Of a stretch of 64,000 nt of DNA, positions 33,422-42,900 are shown piece by piece. The stretch's first letter is position 1, and each line of letters starts with the position of its first letter. The translations under genes were made by a program, and so were the position numbers. The notes under the pieces were generated by a model. It saw nothing but the letters and a program-made list of their open reading frames with translations. It had not been told where the DNA came from and made no database searches. The DNA is from Prevotella sp. UBA2850 (GTDB lineage: Bacteria; Bacteroidota; Bacteroidia; Bacteroidales; Bacteroidaceae), in contig DEFO01000012.1 in assembly GCA_002350805.1 (NCBI GenBank), positions 16,873 through 80,872 on the forward strand. The letters are read 5' to 3'.

Positions 33422-34300
33422 ATGAAAATAGGACTATTACAACAGCACAACACCGCCGACAAGAAGGACAATCTACGTCGACTGGCAGAGGGTATCAGCG
33501 ACTTAGCCAAGCGCGGAGCCGAGCTGATTGTGTTGCAGGAACTGCACAACTCGCTCTACTTCTGTCAGGTAGAGGATGTGAACAACTTCGATTTGGCGGA
33601 ACCTATTCCTGGTCCGTCAACAGCGTTCTACGGCGAATTGGCACGCCAGCTGAACGTGGTCATCGTCACCTCGCTGTTCGAGCGGCGCGCACCAGGCCTC
33701 TATCACAACACCGCCGTGGTGATAGAGCGCGACGGAAACATTGCCGGAAAATACCGCAAGATGCACATCCCCGACGATCCTGCCTACTACGAGAAGTTCT
33801 ATTTCACACCCGGCGACTTGGGTTTCCACCCCATCGATACCTCAGTGGGGCGGCTGGGCGTGCTCGTCTGCTGGGATCAGTGGTATCCCGAGGCTGCCCG
33901 GCTGATGGCCCTTCAAGGTGCCGAGTTGCTCATTTATCCCACTGCCATCGGCTATGAGAGCAGCGACACACCTGAGGAACAACAGCGACAGCGTGAGGCA
34001 TGGACCACCGTGCAGCGCGGTCATGCCGTGGCCAACGGCCTTCCGCTGATTGCCGTCAACCGTGTGGGCCATGAGCCCGACCCCAGCGGGCAGACAGGCG
34101 GCATACAGTTCTGGGGCAGCTCGTTTGTTGCCGGCCCACAGGGCGAGCTCATCTACCGTGCCTCCGACACCGAGGAAGAGAGCCTGGTGGTGGAAATCGA
34201 CCTCAAGCACAGCGAACAAGTGCGCCGCTGGTGGCCTTTCTTGCGCGACCGCCGCATCGACCAGTATGGCGACATCACCCGCAGATTTATCGACGAATGA
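33422..34300 (+). CDS. aguB: N-carbamoylputrescine amidohydrolase
   Basis: 292 residues from ATG at 33422, 11 nt after the -7 box, so the longer frame from 33308 is excluded. The nitrilase triad is Glu in LIVLQELHN, Lys in GKYRKMHIPDD and Cys in VLVCWDQWYPEAA. WDQWYPEAAR and GGIQFWGSSF are characteristic of AguB, which gives putrescine, CO2 and ammonia. It completes the agmatine route with aguA. Confidence 0.93.
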   Translation: MKIGLLQQHNTADKKDNLRRLAEGISDLAKRGAELIVLQELHNSLYFCQVEDVNNFDLAEPIPGPSTAFYGELARQLNVVIVTSLFERRAPGLYHNTAVVIERDGNIAGKYRKMHIPDDPAYYEKFYFTPGDLGFHPIDTSVGRLGVLVCWDQWYPEAARLMALQGAELLIYPTAIGYESSDTPEEQQRQREAWTTVQRGHAVANGLPLIAVNRVGHEPDPSGQTGGIQFWGSSFVAGPQGELIYRASDTEEESLVVEIDLKHSEQVRRWWPFLRDRRIDQYGDITRRFIDE

Positions 34301-34373
34301 AGCCTGCGCAGACCCGTTGATGACGGAAACTATCACTAGCAAACAATCAATATTTAATAAAAACTGAACAACT

Positions 34374-35249
34374 ATGAGATTAGACGGTAGACGCGAAAGC
34401 AACAATGTAGAAGACCGCCGTGGCATGAGCACCGGCGCGAAAGCCGGTATTGGCGGCATTGGCGGCATCATTATGATTGCCCTGTTCACACTTCTCTCGG
34501 GCGGCAACCTGGGCGATGTCATTGGTAATGTAGTACAGCAAGGCGCACTGGGCAGCGTGCAGGAAGAGCAAGTGGAAGGCCAGCGCCAGTTTACGGCAGA
34601 AGAGGAAGAGCTGGCTAAGTTCTCCCGCCAGATTCTGGCCGGTACGGAGGATGTATGGACTGAGGTGTTCCGTAAGATGGGACGCACCTATACCCCACCC
34701 ACGCTGGTGCTCTTCACCAGTCAGGTGAACAGTGCCTGTGGTACTGCCTCGGCAGCAGTAGGCCCGTTCTATTGCTCTGGCGACCAGAAGCTGTACATCG
34801 ACCTGAGCTTCTTCACCACCATGCGTCAGCAGCTGGGTGCCGGCGGCGACTTCTCCTATGCTTATGTGATTGCCCATGAGGTGGGTCACCATGTGGAGAA
34901 CCTGCTGGGCATTCTGGGCAAGGCTCACCAGCAGATGAACCAAAGCAACAAGGTGAATGCCAACAAGATCAGCGTGCGGCTGGAGCTGCTGGCGGACTAC
35001 TATGCCGGTGTGTGGGCCCACTACGACGACCAAAAGTACAACTCGCTGGAGGACGGCGACGTGGAAGAAGCTGTTGACTGTGCCCAGAAGATTGGCGACA
35101 ACTATCTGCAGAAGAAGTCGCAAGGTTACGTGCAGCCCGAGTCGTTCACCCACGGCACCAGTGCCCAGCGCATGCGCTGGCTCAGCCTTGGCATTGAGAA
35201 AGGCGATATGAGCATCACCACATTCAATGTCAGCGAGGCAAACCTCTAA
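34374..35249 (+). CDS. neutral zinc metallopeptidase (YpfJ family)
   Basis: 291 residues. A single membrane segment (about 24-45) follows a basic N-terminus starting MRLDGRRESNNVEDRRG, the typical YpfJ beginning. The zinc motif HEVGHH is at 168-173, with the third ligand region LELLADYYAGVWAHY. Family role is not known. The stop codon is directly followed by AAGTGA-type repeats. Confidence 0.9.
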   Translation: MRLDGRRESNNVEDRRGMSTGAKAGIGGIGGIIMIALFTLLSGGNLGDVIGNVVQQGALGSVQEEQVEGQRQFTAEEEELAKFSRQILAGTEDVWTEVFRKMGRTYTPPTLVLFTSQVNSACGTASAAVGPFYCSGDQKLYIDLSFFTTMRQQLGAGGDFSYAYVIAHEVGHHVENLLGILGKAHQQMNQSNKVNANKISVRLELLADYYAGVWAHYDDQKYNSLEDGDVEEAVDCAQKIGDNYLQKKSQGYVQPESFTHGTSAQRMRWLSLGIEKGDMSITTFNVSEANL

Positions 35250-35560
35250 GCAAGTGACAAGTGAGAAGTGAAAAGTGACAAGTGAATAGTTTTAGGAGGG
35301 AAGGAGCTAGTCCAAGTGATAAGTGAAAAGTGACAAGTTACAAGTGTGATTACCACTCCAGCCTGTTCTCCATCTTCAGAGGTAACCGGTTCCTCCCCTA
35401 TAGGGGAGGTTAGGAGGGGTCTTGAACCTTGATCCTTGAACCGGCGTCAGCCACCCCTCCCCTTGGCTGAGTAAAAAAGTGACAAGTGTGATATTCTTTC
35501 TCAATTACGAAAGGTAATCACACTTGTCACTTTTCACTTGTCACTTATCACTTAGAAGAG
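35250..35560. repeat. mosaic repeat spacer between metallopeptidase and TraB-TlpA genes
   Basis: No gene. AAGTGA(C/A/T)AAGTGA units abut the metallopeptidase stop at 35247-35249; a 121-bp segment (35303-35423) is about 96% identical to 23663-23783; a CCACCCCTCCCCTTGG segment follows; and the right end is the reverse orientation of the same units, into which the TraB-TlpA stop codon falls (35548-35550). Confidence 0.85.
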
Positions 35561-37899
35561 TTTTCTTTTATTATCTCATCCAGCTGCTGGATGATGTCGG
35601 AAGCTGAGGGGCGTACGGCATTGGCGCTGCGGATGGTGCCGTCGGCATTGAGGATGATGAAACGCGGAATGGCGGTGATGCCCCAGTCGTTGCTCATCTT
35701 CATGTTCTGTGCACCCTCGGCGATGAACTGCGGCCATGCCGGTTTGTCTTTTGTCACCATTTTCTTCCAAGCCTCAACGTTGGTGTCGATAGAGATGCTG
35801 ATGATGGCAATCTTCGGATTGTCCTTGTAGTGCTCGTAGAGCTTGGCCATGTGGGGAATCTCCTGTTTGCAGGGACCGCACCAGGTGGCCCAGAAGTCGA
35901 TGTAGAGCACCTTACCCTCGAAGTCGCTCGAGCGGTGGGTGTTGCCGTCGATGTCGTTGAACTCGCAGACGGGAGCCTTCATGCCACTCTCGGTATTCTT
36001 CAGGGCGTTCACCTTGGTCTCGAGTGCCTTCACCACGTCGGCATCGCCAAACTCCTTGAATGCGTTCCAGAATGTGTCGATATCTTTATTCTCCTCGGTG
36101 AGCACTTCCTGGGCGATGTTCGACTGCAGCTGCAGGCGCGTCTGGCGGTCTGTCACATAGGTCTGAATGGCGCGCATCGCCTCAATGCCGTAGTAGGAAA
36201 GTCCTTTCTCGCGGCTGTCCTGCGGTATCTTGCCCGTCACATAGTTGCTCACCAGGTTGTAGCGCTCGTAATATGGATTGTTGACGTCGATCATATCGAG
36301 ATATTTCTGATACTCGGCATCTTTGGAGATGTCGATGTTCTGTTTCTTCATCTCCATGCGCATCACACCAAGGCGGAAACGCAGATACTCACAGCGGTTG
36401 TCGAGCTGCAGCAGGTTGCGCATGCCCTCGTCTTGAATCTTGGCAGCCTGGGCGTTCACGTCTGCATAAGCCTTGTCCAAGGCAGCCAGTTTCTCAGCAT
36501 AGGTGGTCTTGGCGGCAGGGTCGCTGTCGGTACGGGCAAAGTACTGGGGATAGCTGTAGGAATTGCGGTATTGATACATGGTGTTGCTGGCCTGTACGAT
36601 GTCGGGGTCGCCGCTGTAGGTCACCTTATAGTGATCGCCCTCTTTGGCAAACTGGGCCACGAGCTGTGCACCCTGTTTCACGAAGCACGAGAACTCCTGG
36701 TTGCCGATGAAGATGTAGGCAGGGTTGAAGCTTCCGTTGGTCACTCCGCTGTAGGTAGCCACTCCGTTGTGGTCGAACAGCAGCTGGGTGAGGTTGCCCT
36801 GGTCGCCGTCGCCATTGGTGAGCTTGAACACAAACATGCTCTTGCGCATGTTCTCGTCGCTGCCGTTCACGGTGAGCTGGGCCTTCGGGGCCTCCAGCTG
36901 GCGAATCTTATAACCCATCTTGCGCAAGTCGGCCAGCAGTCCCTTCGAGCCGCGATAGGGATAGAGGTGGGCAATACCCACCACAAAGAGTGTGGGCTCG
37001 CTCTTCATCAGCTGTGGCATCTTCTTCATCCACAAGGCATTGCGCTCCTTCACGGCCATGAGGTTGTTGGCGGCGTCGGCATCGTAGTCGGGCATGATGG
37101 TCTTGGTCATCTCACGCAGTTCGTCGGACGACTGCACGAGGTTGTTCACCGAATGGAGTCCTTCGCCTCGCATATATAACACCTTATTATATAGTGAGCT
37201 CTCGATGCGGGGGTTGGCAGTCTTGCACATGAGATAGAACTGCATCATCTGGTCGCGCATGGTCTGGCTCTTGCCACTGCCCACACCGTGCATGCGGGCA
37301 ATGATGGAGTCTTGCAGCGAGCGGGGCTCCAACGACTCCACGCGCTTCCCGTCGCGAACAGACAGGGCATGCAGGAAGTAGTCGATGGAGACAAACGGGC
37401 TGCCTACACCCGTGAGGCTCAGCTGGCGGGCCTGCATGACAGCCTGCAGAATGGTAGCGGCATAGTTGGGGCGCATGTTCGACACGTAGTTGGGGAACAA
37501 GTCGCTCATAATCCGGTCGATCTCGGCAGCCTTGTCGGCGCCGATGAGCTTGGCGTAGGTGCTGTCCTCAGGCAGGATGAGCATCTTGGCCATGTCTTGT
37601 TGCTGCTGTTGTTGCTGTAAGTTGGCAACGGCCTGGTTGGCAGTAGCCGTGGTGTTGTCGGCATCTTCGCCCATCTCGGTCTCGAAGCATGTCTGCCCCA
37701 CCTTATTATATATCTCGTCGAACTGGGGAATCTGATGGACGAAACTGCCGTTCACCTCGTGGTTACTGCCCAGGATATAACTGGGCTGCTTCAGTCCGTT
37801 GCCCGAAATCTCGAAGAAGATTCCATTGGGTTGTTTCTTTTGTGCACTCGCTGAGCAGGCCAATGCGATGCCCAGCAACAAGAATAGCGTCTTTTTCAT
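35548..37899 (-). CDS. TraB/GumN protein fused to a TlpA-type thioredoxin
   Basis: 783 residues with a signal peptide (MKKTLFLLLGIALACSASAQ). Residues about 25-340 are TraB/GumN-like (YILGSNHEVNG, ending FVVGIAHLYPYRGSKG). The middle (350-640) includes a DUF4369-like strand region and a helical part. The C-terminal domain is TlpA/thioredoxin: FWATWCGPCKQEIP with Cys674 and Cys677 and a cis-Pro segment TAIPRFI. Such redox proteins face the periplasm. A glutamine tract (QQQQQQQ, about 96-103) is coded by CAG/CAA repeats. I know the two domains as separate proteins; joint function is unknown. Confidence 0.86.
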   Translation of the reverse strand: MKKTLFLLLGIALACSASAQKKQPNGIFFEISGNGLKQPSYILGSNHEVNGSFVHQIPQFDEIYNKVGQTCFETEMGEDADNTTATANQAVANLQQQQQQQDMAKMLILPEDSTYAKLIGADKAAEIDRIMSDLFPNYVSNMRPNYAATILQAVMQARQLSLTGVGSPFVSIDYFLHALSVRDGKRVESLEPRSLQDSIIARMHGVGSGKSQTMRDQMMQFYLMCKTANPRIESSLYNKVLYMRGEGLHSVNNLVQSSDELREMTKTIMPDYDADAANNLMAVKERNALWMKKMPQLMKSEPTLFVVGIAHLYPYRGSKGLLADLRKMGYKIRQLEAPKAQLTVNGSDENMRKSMFVFKLTNGDGDQGNLTQLLFDHNGVATYSGVTNGSFNPAYIFIGNQEFSCFVKQGAQLVAQFAKEGDHYKVTYSGDPDIVQASNTMYQYRNSYSYPQYFARTDSDPAAKTTYAEKLAALDKAYADVNAQAAKIQDEGMRNLLQLDNRCEYLRFRLGVMRMEMKKQNIDISKDAEYQKYLDMIDVNNPYYERYNLVSNYVTGKIPQDSREKGLSYYGIEAMRAIQTYVTDRQTRLQLQSNIAQEVLTEENKDIDTFWNAFKEFGDADVVKALETKVNALKNTESGMKAPVCEFNDIDGNTHRSSDFEGKVLYIDFWATWCGPCKQEIPHMAKLYEHYKDNPKIAIISISIDTNVEAWKKMVTKDKPAWPQFIAEGAQNMKMSNDWGITAIPRFIILNADGTIRSANAVRPSASDIIQQLDEIIKENSSK

Positions 37900-37993
37900 T
37901 TGTGATAATGTTGTCTAATGATTTTTCATTGTATACCATTAGAAACGCAACCCACTGGCAAATGGACAACGCGAAATGCCATTTTAATACAAA

Positions 37994-38557
37994 TTAACTC
38001 GCCGATGCCATTATCGCTATGAGCAGAAGCACCTTTTCGTTGCCGGCAAAGTGGTCGCGCAGCAACTGAATCATCTTCATCTTCTTTTTCTTCACAGCAC
38101 TCTCGGAAATCTGCATGCGCTCTCCCACCTCGGCATTCTTCAGCCCCTGCTCGAAACTCAACACGAAGATGGTGTGCAGGTCGTCGGGCAGTCGGGAAAT
38201 AGCCTCGTAGAGCAGGTCAATGGTCTCTTGCTCAATGATGGAGCGGTGCACATCTTCCTCATAGTCGCTTTGCTCGCGGAGGTAGTTCTGACGGCTGTGA
38301 TGCTTGCGCAAGAGAGAGACGGCATCGTTGTGGATGCAGACATACAGATAGTTCTTCAACTGATGGGGAGAGACGAAATCACGACTGGAGTTGTAAGCCT
38401 TGAAGACTGACTCCTGCACACAATCTTCTGCCATATAGCTATAGCTGTCACCCAGACACCTTGCGGCGTAGGTAAGCAATGAAGGATACACCTCTCGATA
38501 GAACCCTTGAATCCTTCCTGCCTGAAAGTCACAGAAGACTTGCTCGGATATAACCAT
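37994..38557 (-). CDS. ECF-family RNA polymerase sigma factor
   Basis: 187 residues. Sigma2 (about 20-95: AEDCVQESVFKAYNS, LKNYLYVCIHNDAVSLLRKH) and sigma4 (about 115-170: SRLPDDLHTIFVLSFEQGLKNAEVGERMQISESAVKKK). It belongs to the Bacteroidetes family of RpoE-type factors that serve SusCD loci. Unusually, the FecR gene is divergent, not downstream. It would direct expression of the SusC/D operon to the right when released. Its promoter is at 38583-38612. Confidence 0.9.
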   Translation of the reverse strand: MVISEQVFCDFQAGRIQGFYREVYPSLLTYAARCLGDSYSYMAEDCVQESVFKAYNSSRDFVSPHQLKNYLYVCIHNDAVSLLRKHHSRQNYLREQSDYEEDVHRSIIEQETIDLLYEAISRLPDDLHTIFVLSFEQGLKNAEVGERMQISESAVKKKKMKMIQLLRDHFAGNEKVLLLIAIMASAS

Positions 38558-38582
38558 CTCTTTATCAAAGGGAAACTGTTTG

Positions 38583-38612
38583 CAAAGTTAGTCTTTTATT
38601 TCCAATTCTCAA
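38583..38612 (-). promoter_or_regulatory. promoter of the ECF sigma gene
   Basis: TTG (38612-38610), 19 nt, TAACTTTG (38590-38583) on the minus strand. Confidence 0.65.
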
Positions 38613-38679
38613 CATTTTTTTCAAAATATCTGTTTTTTTGTTGTCCGAAATGGGGTGGATTGCGTTAAAGTATATAAAG

Positions 38680-39885
38680 ATGATGATGATGAACAACATG
38701 ACAAACAAAATACCAGCAATCATCTACCGATACATCGTCGGCACCATCACCCCTGAGGAGCGTGCTGTGCTGGACGGTTGGATGAACGAGAATCCTGAGA
38801 ACAGAAAACTGTTTGAGCGACTGACCAATCTGAACAACCTGCAGAAGGAGGTCAGCCGGCGGGCATCTATCGACACCGAGCGACCCATGCACGACATGAT
38901 GGCACGCATAGAGCGTGAGATGCGGCTGCAGCAACCCGCCAAGCATGCCACTACCAAGCGCATCGCTCGCTGGCTGGCTGGTGCAGCTGCCGCCATACTG
39001 ATTGTGGCAGGAGTGGCCGTACAGGCTTACAAGCTGGGACTAAGCCGGGCTACCATGGCCGAAACAGAACAGATGGCCCAGGCTGCGGTCATCACCCACG
39101 GAGAGACCAAGGCCATGCTGACACTGAGCAACGGCGAATCGGTGGAACTGGGTGCCGACAACCAGAAGAACTCGAAGATGGTGGAGCAGCTGCTCTCGAA
39201 AGGCATCGAGACACAAGAGCAGGGAGCCGAGGCCCCCACGCTGTGCCTGAAGACACCACGCGGAGGAGAGTTCAAGGTGACGCTGGAGGATGGCACAGAA
39301 GTGTGGCTCAATGCCGAGTCGCAACTGCAATATCCCGAGACCTTCGATGCCGATGAGCGTCGTGTGGCCGTCACAGGTGAGGCTTACTTCAAGGTAGCAA
39401 AAGATAGTGACCGTCCTTTCTATGTAGAGACTGCCGGACAGCTGGTGAGAGTGTATGGAACAGAGTTCAACATTCACTCTTACGAAGAAGACTCGAATGT
39501 ATACACCACCCTCGTCAGCGGCAGCATCGCACTGAGTCCGCTCGACGGCAACGGCAGTGAGATAGTGCTCACCCCGGGCCATCAGGCTGTGTTCGACAAG
39601 CAGGATGTCACATCGAGCATCCGCAGCGTAGACACCAGCATCGTAACGAGCTGGCGCAACGGTAAGTTCGTTTTCGAGAACCTCACTCTCGAGCAGATCA
39701 TGATTACGCTGAGCCGCTGGTACGACTTCGACTACGAATTCCAGGACATGCGCCTGCGCAGCACCATCTTCATGGGCAGCGTGCCACGCTACGGTGAGTT
39801 CAGCGAGATACTGTCGATTCTCGAGAAGAGCGGCGGCATCAGATTCACCCAACAAGGAAAAACTGTTCTGATTAACCACAAATAA
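38680..39885 (+). CDS. FecR-family anti-sigma factor
   Basis: About 401 residues. Start is one of ATGs at 38680-38689 or 38698 (MTNKIPAIIYRYIVG). An N-terminal cytoplasmic helical part binds sigma, a membrane helix is at about residues 105-125 (WLAGAAAAILIVAGVAVQA), then a periplasmic FecR domain (KTPRGGEFKVTLEDGTEVWLNAESQLQYP, YFKVAKDSDRPFYVE) and a C-terminal STN-like part. It relays occupancy of the STN-SusC receptor to the ECF factor. Its 3' end and stop are copied downstream at 39922-39955. Confidence 0.9.
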   Translation: MMMMNNMTNKIPAIIYRYIVGTITPEERAVLDGWMNENPENRKLFERLTNLNNLQKEVSRRASIDTERPMHDMMARIEREMRLQQPAKHATTKRIARWLAGAAAAILIVAGVAVQAYKLGLSRATMAETEQMAQAAVITHGETKAMLTLSNGESVELGADNQKNSKMVEQLLSKGIETQEQGAEAPTLCLKTPRGGEFKVTLEDGTEVWLNAESQLQYPETFDADERRVAVTGEAYFKVAKDSDRPFYVETAGQLVRVYGTEFNIHSYEEDSNVYTTLVSGSIALSPLDGNGSEIVLTPGHQAVFDKQDVTSSIRSVDTSIVTSWRNGKFVFENLTLEQIMITLSRWYDFDYEFQDMRLRSTIFMGSVPRYGEFSEILSILEKSGGIRFTQQGKTVLINHK

Positions 39886-39955
39886 CAATCATACATCATC
39901 GAAAACACATCATAGAAAACACAACAAGGAAAAACCATTCTAATTAACCACTTAT
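39850..39955. repeat. copies of the fecR 3' end in the fecR-susC gap
   Basis: CAACAAGGAAAAACTGTTCT and the following bases up to the TAA (39850-39885) recur 72 bp later (39922-39955), with two 14-nt CATCATCGAAAACA-type units between. Confidence 0.8.
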
Positions 39956-39974
39956 TTATAAAAACACAAAGCGT

Positions 39975-42900
39975 ATGAAAAGAAGGAGATCGCTCCATGT
40001 ACTCTTGCTTGTCATTATGCTCCTGCTGATTCCGGCTACGGGCATGGCACAACAGACGTACGATGTGAATTACGACAACCAAACGCTGGAGCAGGTGATA
40101 AAAGACCTGAAGAAGCGTACGGGTTATGAGTTTGTTTACCAGAAACAACTGCTGGAAAATGCCCCGCGCATCAGTTGCAACTACCAGAAGGTATCGCTGC
40201 ATCAGTTGCTCGACCGCATTTTCTACCAGGAGGCCGCCATTGACTACGACATCGTCGACAAGACGGTGGTGCTGAAAAAGGCTGAAGTCAACAAAGGCAA
40301 CGGCACATTTACCGTCAGCGGACGCATCCTCGACGGAAAAGGAGATCCGCTGCCCTGGGCCACAGTACTTGTAGAAGGCACCAACTACGGCACCTCGACC
40401 GACGAAAACGGAAACTTCAAGGTGAATGTTCCGGCCGGAGAGAGGGTCACGGTACTCTACTCGTTCCTGGGCTATAAGCAGGTGAGAAAACAATACAACA
40501 TCAACCACAACATCAGCGGTGTGAAAATCGTGCTACACGAAGACGCCTCACAACTGGGCGAGGTCGTGGTGACTGGCTATCAGGTGCTCGACAAGCGCTC
40601 GCTCACCTCTGCCGTGTCATCGGTCAAGGCCGAGGAGGTGCTGCGAAGCGACGTGAGCAGCATCGACCAGATGCTGGAGGGTAAGATTCCCGACCTGATT
40701 GTCTCCACCAACTCTGGTGAGATTGGCGTGGCCCCGAAGATTCGTATCCGTGGTACCAGTACTGTCATCGGTAACCGTGAGCCGCTGTGGGTGGTCGACG
40801 GTATTATCGTTCGCGACCCTGTGGATATTGCCCCTGAGGAACTCAACGACCCCGACTACATCAACCGCATCGGTAATGCCATTGCCGGTATCAACCCGCA
40901 GGACATCGACCGCATTGACGTGCTGAAAGACGCCGCCGCAACTGCCATCTACGGTACACGCGCCGCCAATGGTGTCATCGTGATTACCACCAAGCGAGGA
41001 AGCGTTGGCAAACCGCAGGTGAGCTACAATATGAACGTCAACTACAAGCGCCGCCCACGCTACAGCGACCGCTCAGTAGACGTGATGACCTCGAAAGAGC
41101 GCATACAGTTCTCGCGCGAACTGCTGGAGAGCCAGTATCTCTACTACGACGAGCAGACATTTGTAGGCTATGAGGGACTGCTGCGCCAACTCTACAACAA
41201 CGAAATCACCAACGACGAGTTCAACGAGTCGGTGGCCCGTCTGGAAAGCCAGAACACCGACTGGTTCAGCTACCTGACCAACGACAGCTGGAGCACACAG
41301 CACACTGCCAGCATCAGTGGCGGCTCGCCCACCTCGCGCTACTATGCCTCAATTGGCTACAACAAAGACAACGACGTAGTGAAATATAACAACAGCGAGC
41401 GCTACACCGCTTCGCTGAACCTCGACAACACCTTCAGCAAACTGCTCACGGCATCGTTCTCATTCAATGCCTACAGTACCCGCCGACACTACTATCAGGA
41501 CGAGATTGCTCCCATGCAATATGCCTATACCACATCGCGCACCATCCCGATGTACGATGCCGACGGCAACTACTACTTCTACAAACGCAAGTATGGAGCA
41601 CGTGCCAACGAGCTGGCCAAATACAACATCCTGAACGAACTCGACAACAGTAGCAAGACGCAGAACGTATCGTCGTTCACCGTCACAGCCAACCTGAAGT
41701 TCACCTTTACCGACTGGCTGAATGCCAATGCCGTACTCTCTTACACCGAGCAGAGCACCGACCAGGAGAGCTTCTGGGGCGAGAAGACCTTCTATGCCGC
41801 CAAGTTGCGCGGATGCGACTTCGGCGAGAGACTGCCCAACGAGAGTGAGTCGCTGCTGCCCCAGGGTGGTGAGCTCTCTACCAATAACATTCACGACCGC
41901 AACGTAACAGGCCGTCTGCAAATCAATGCCAATAAGTATTTCGGAAAGGACGAGGTGCACAACATCGATGCCGTGCTGGGATTTGAGGCCAGTCATGATA
42001 AATACCGTGGCAACGCCGCCACGGCCCGTGGCTACTTCCCCGACCGCGGTCTCTCGTTTGTGACCAACCTCGACATGAACCGCTATACGGCCTACCGCGA
42101 CTGGCTGGCCAACAACGTGCCAGGTATCACCAACAACCTGACGAACACGGTCTCTGGCTATGCATCGTTCACCTATGCCTATGCCCGCTTGTTCCGTGTC
42201 AACATCAACGGACGTGTGGACGGCAGTAACAAATTCGGTGACCGCTCTAACGAGCGCTTCCTCCCCATCTGGTCGGCATCAGGCTCACTGAACCTGAAAG
42301 ACTTGGGCCTGATTCCTGTGAAATGGGTCGACTATGCCACACTGAAAGCCTCTTACGGCTCACAGGGTAACATGCTCAGCTCTGAATACCCGGTAATGAC
42401 CATTAAGAAAGGTACGCTCGACACCGCTTGGAACGAGTACACTTCTTACATCAACAAATATCCTAACCCCGACCTGAAATGGGAGACCACCAAGAGCTAC
42501 AACCTGGGACTCGACGCTGCCCTGTTCAACGGACGACTCATGTTCGAGGCATCGGTATTCTACAAGAAAACCAAGAACGCCTTCATGAACAAGCGCATCT
42601 CGACCATCAACGGTATCGGCTCGTATGTCATCAACGGAGGTGATATTACCAACAAGGGCTACAGCTTCGACATCACGGCTACGCCCATCCGCACCAAAGA
42701 CTTCCGCTGGACTCTCTCGACATCTATCTCGAAGATTCTCAACACCATGGACTCGCGTCCTGAGGCACAGACCTACGACCTGAACGAATTCCTCAGCGGA
42801 GCCGCACTGGTGGAGGGCAAGAGCGTGAACACGTTCTACAGCTACCGGTTCCTCGGACTGAGCCCCGTCGACGGAGGTCCTATGTTCGACGACTTCATCA

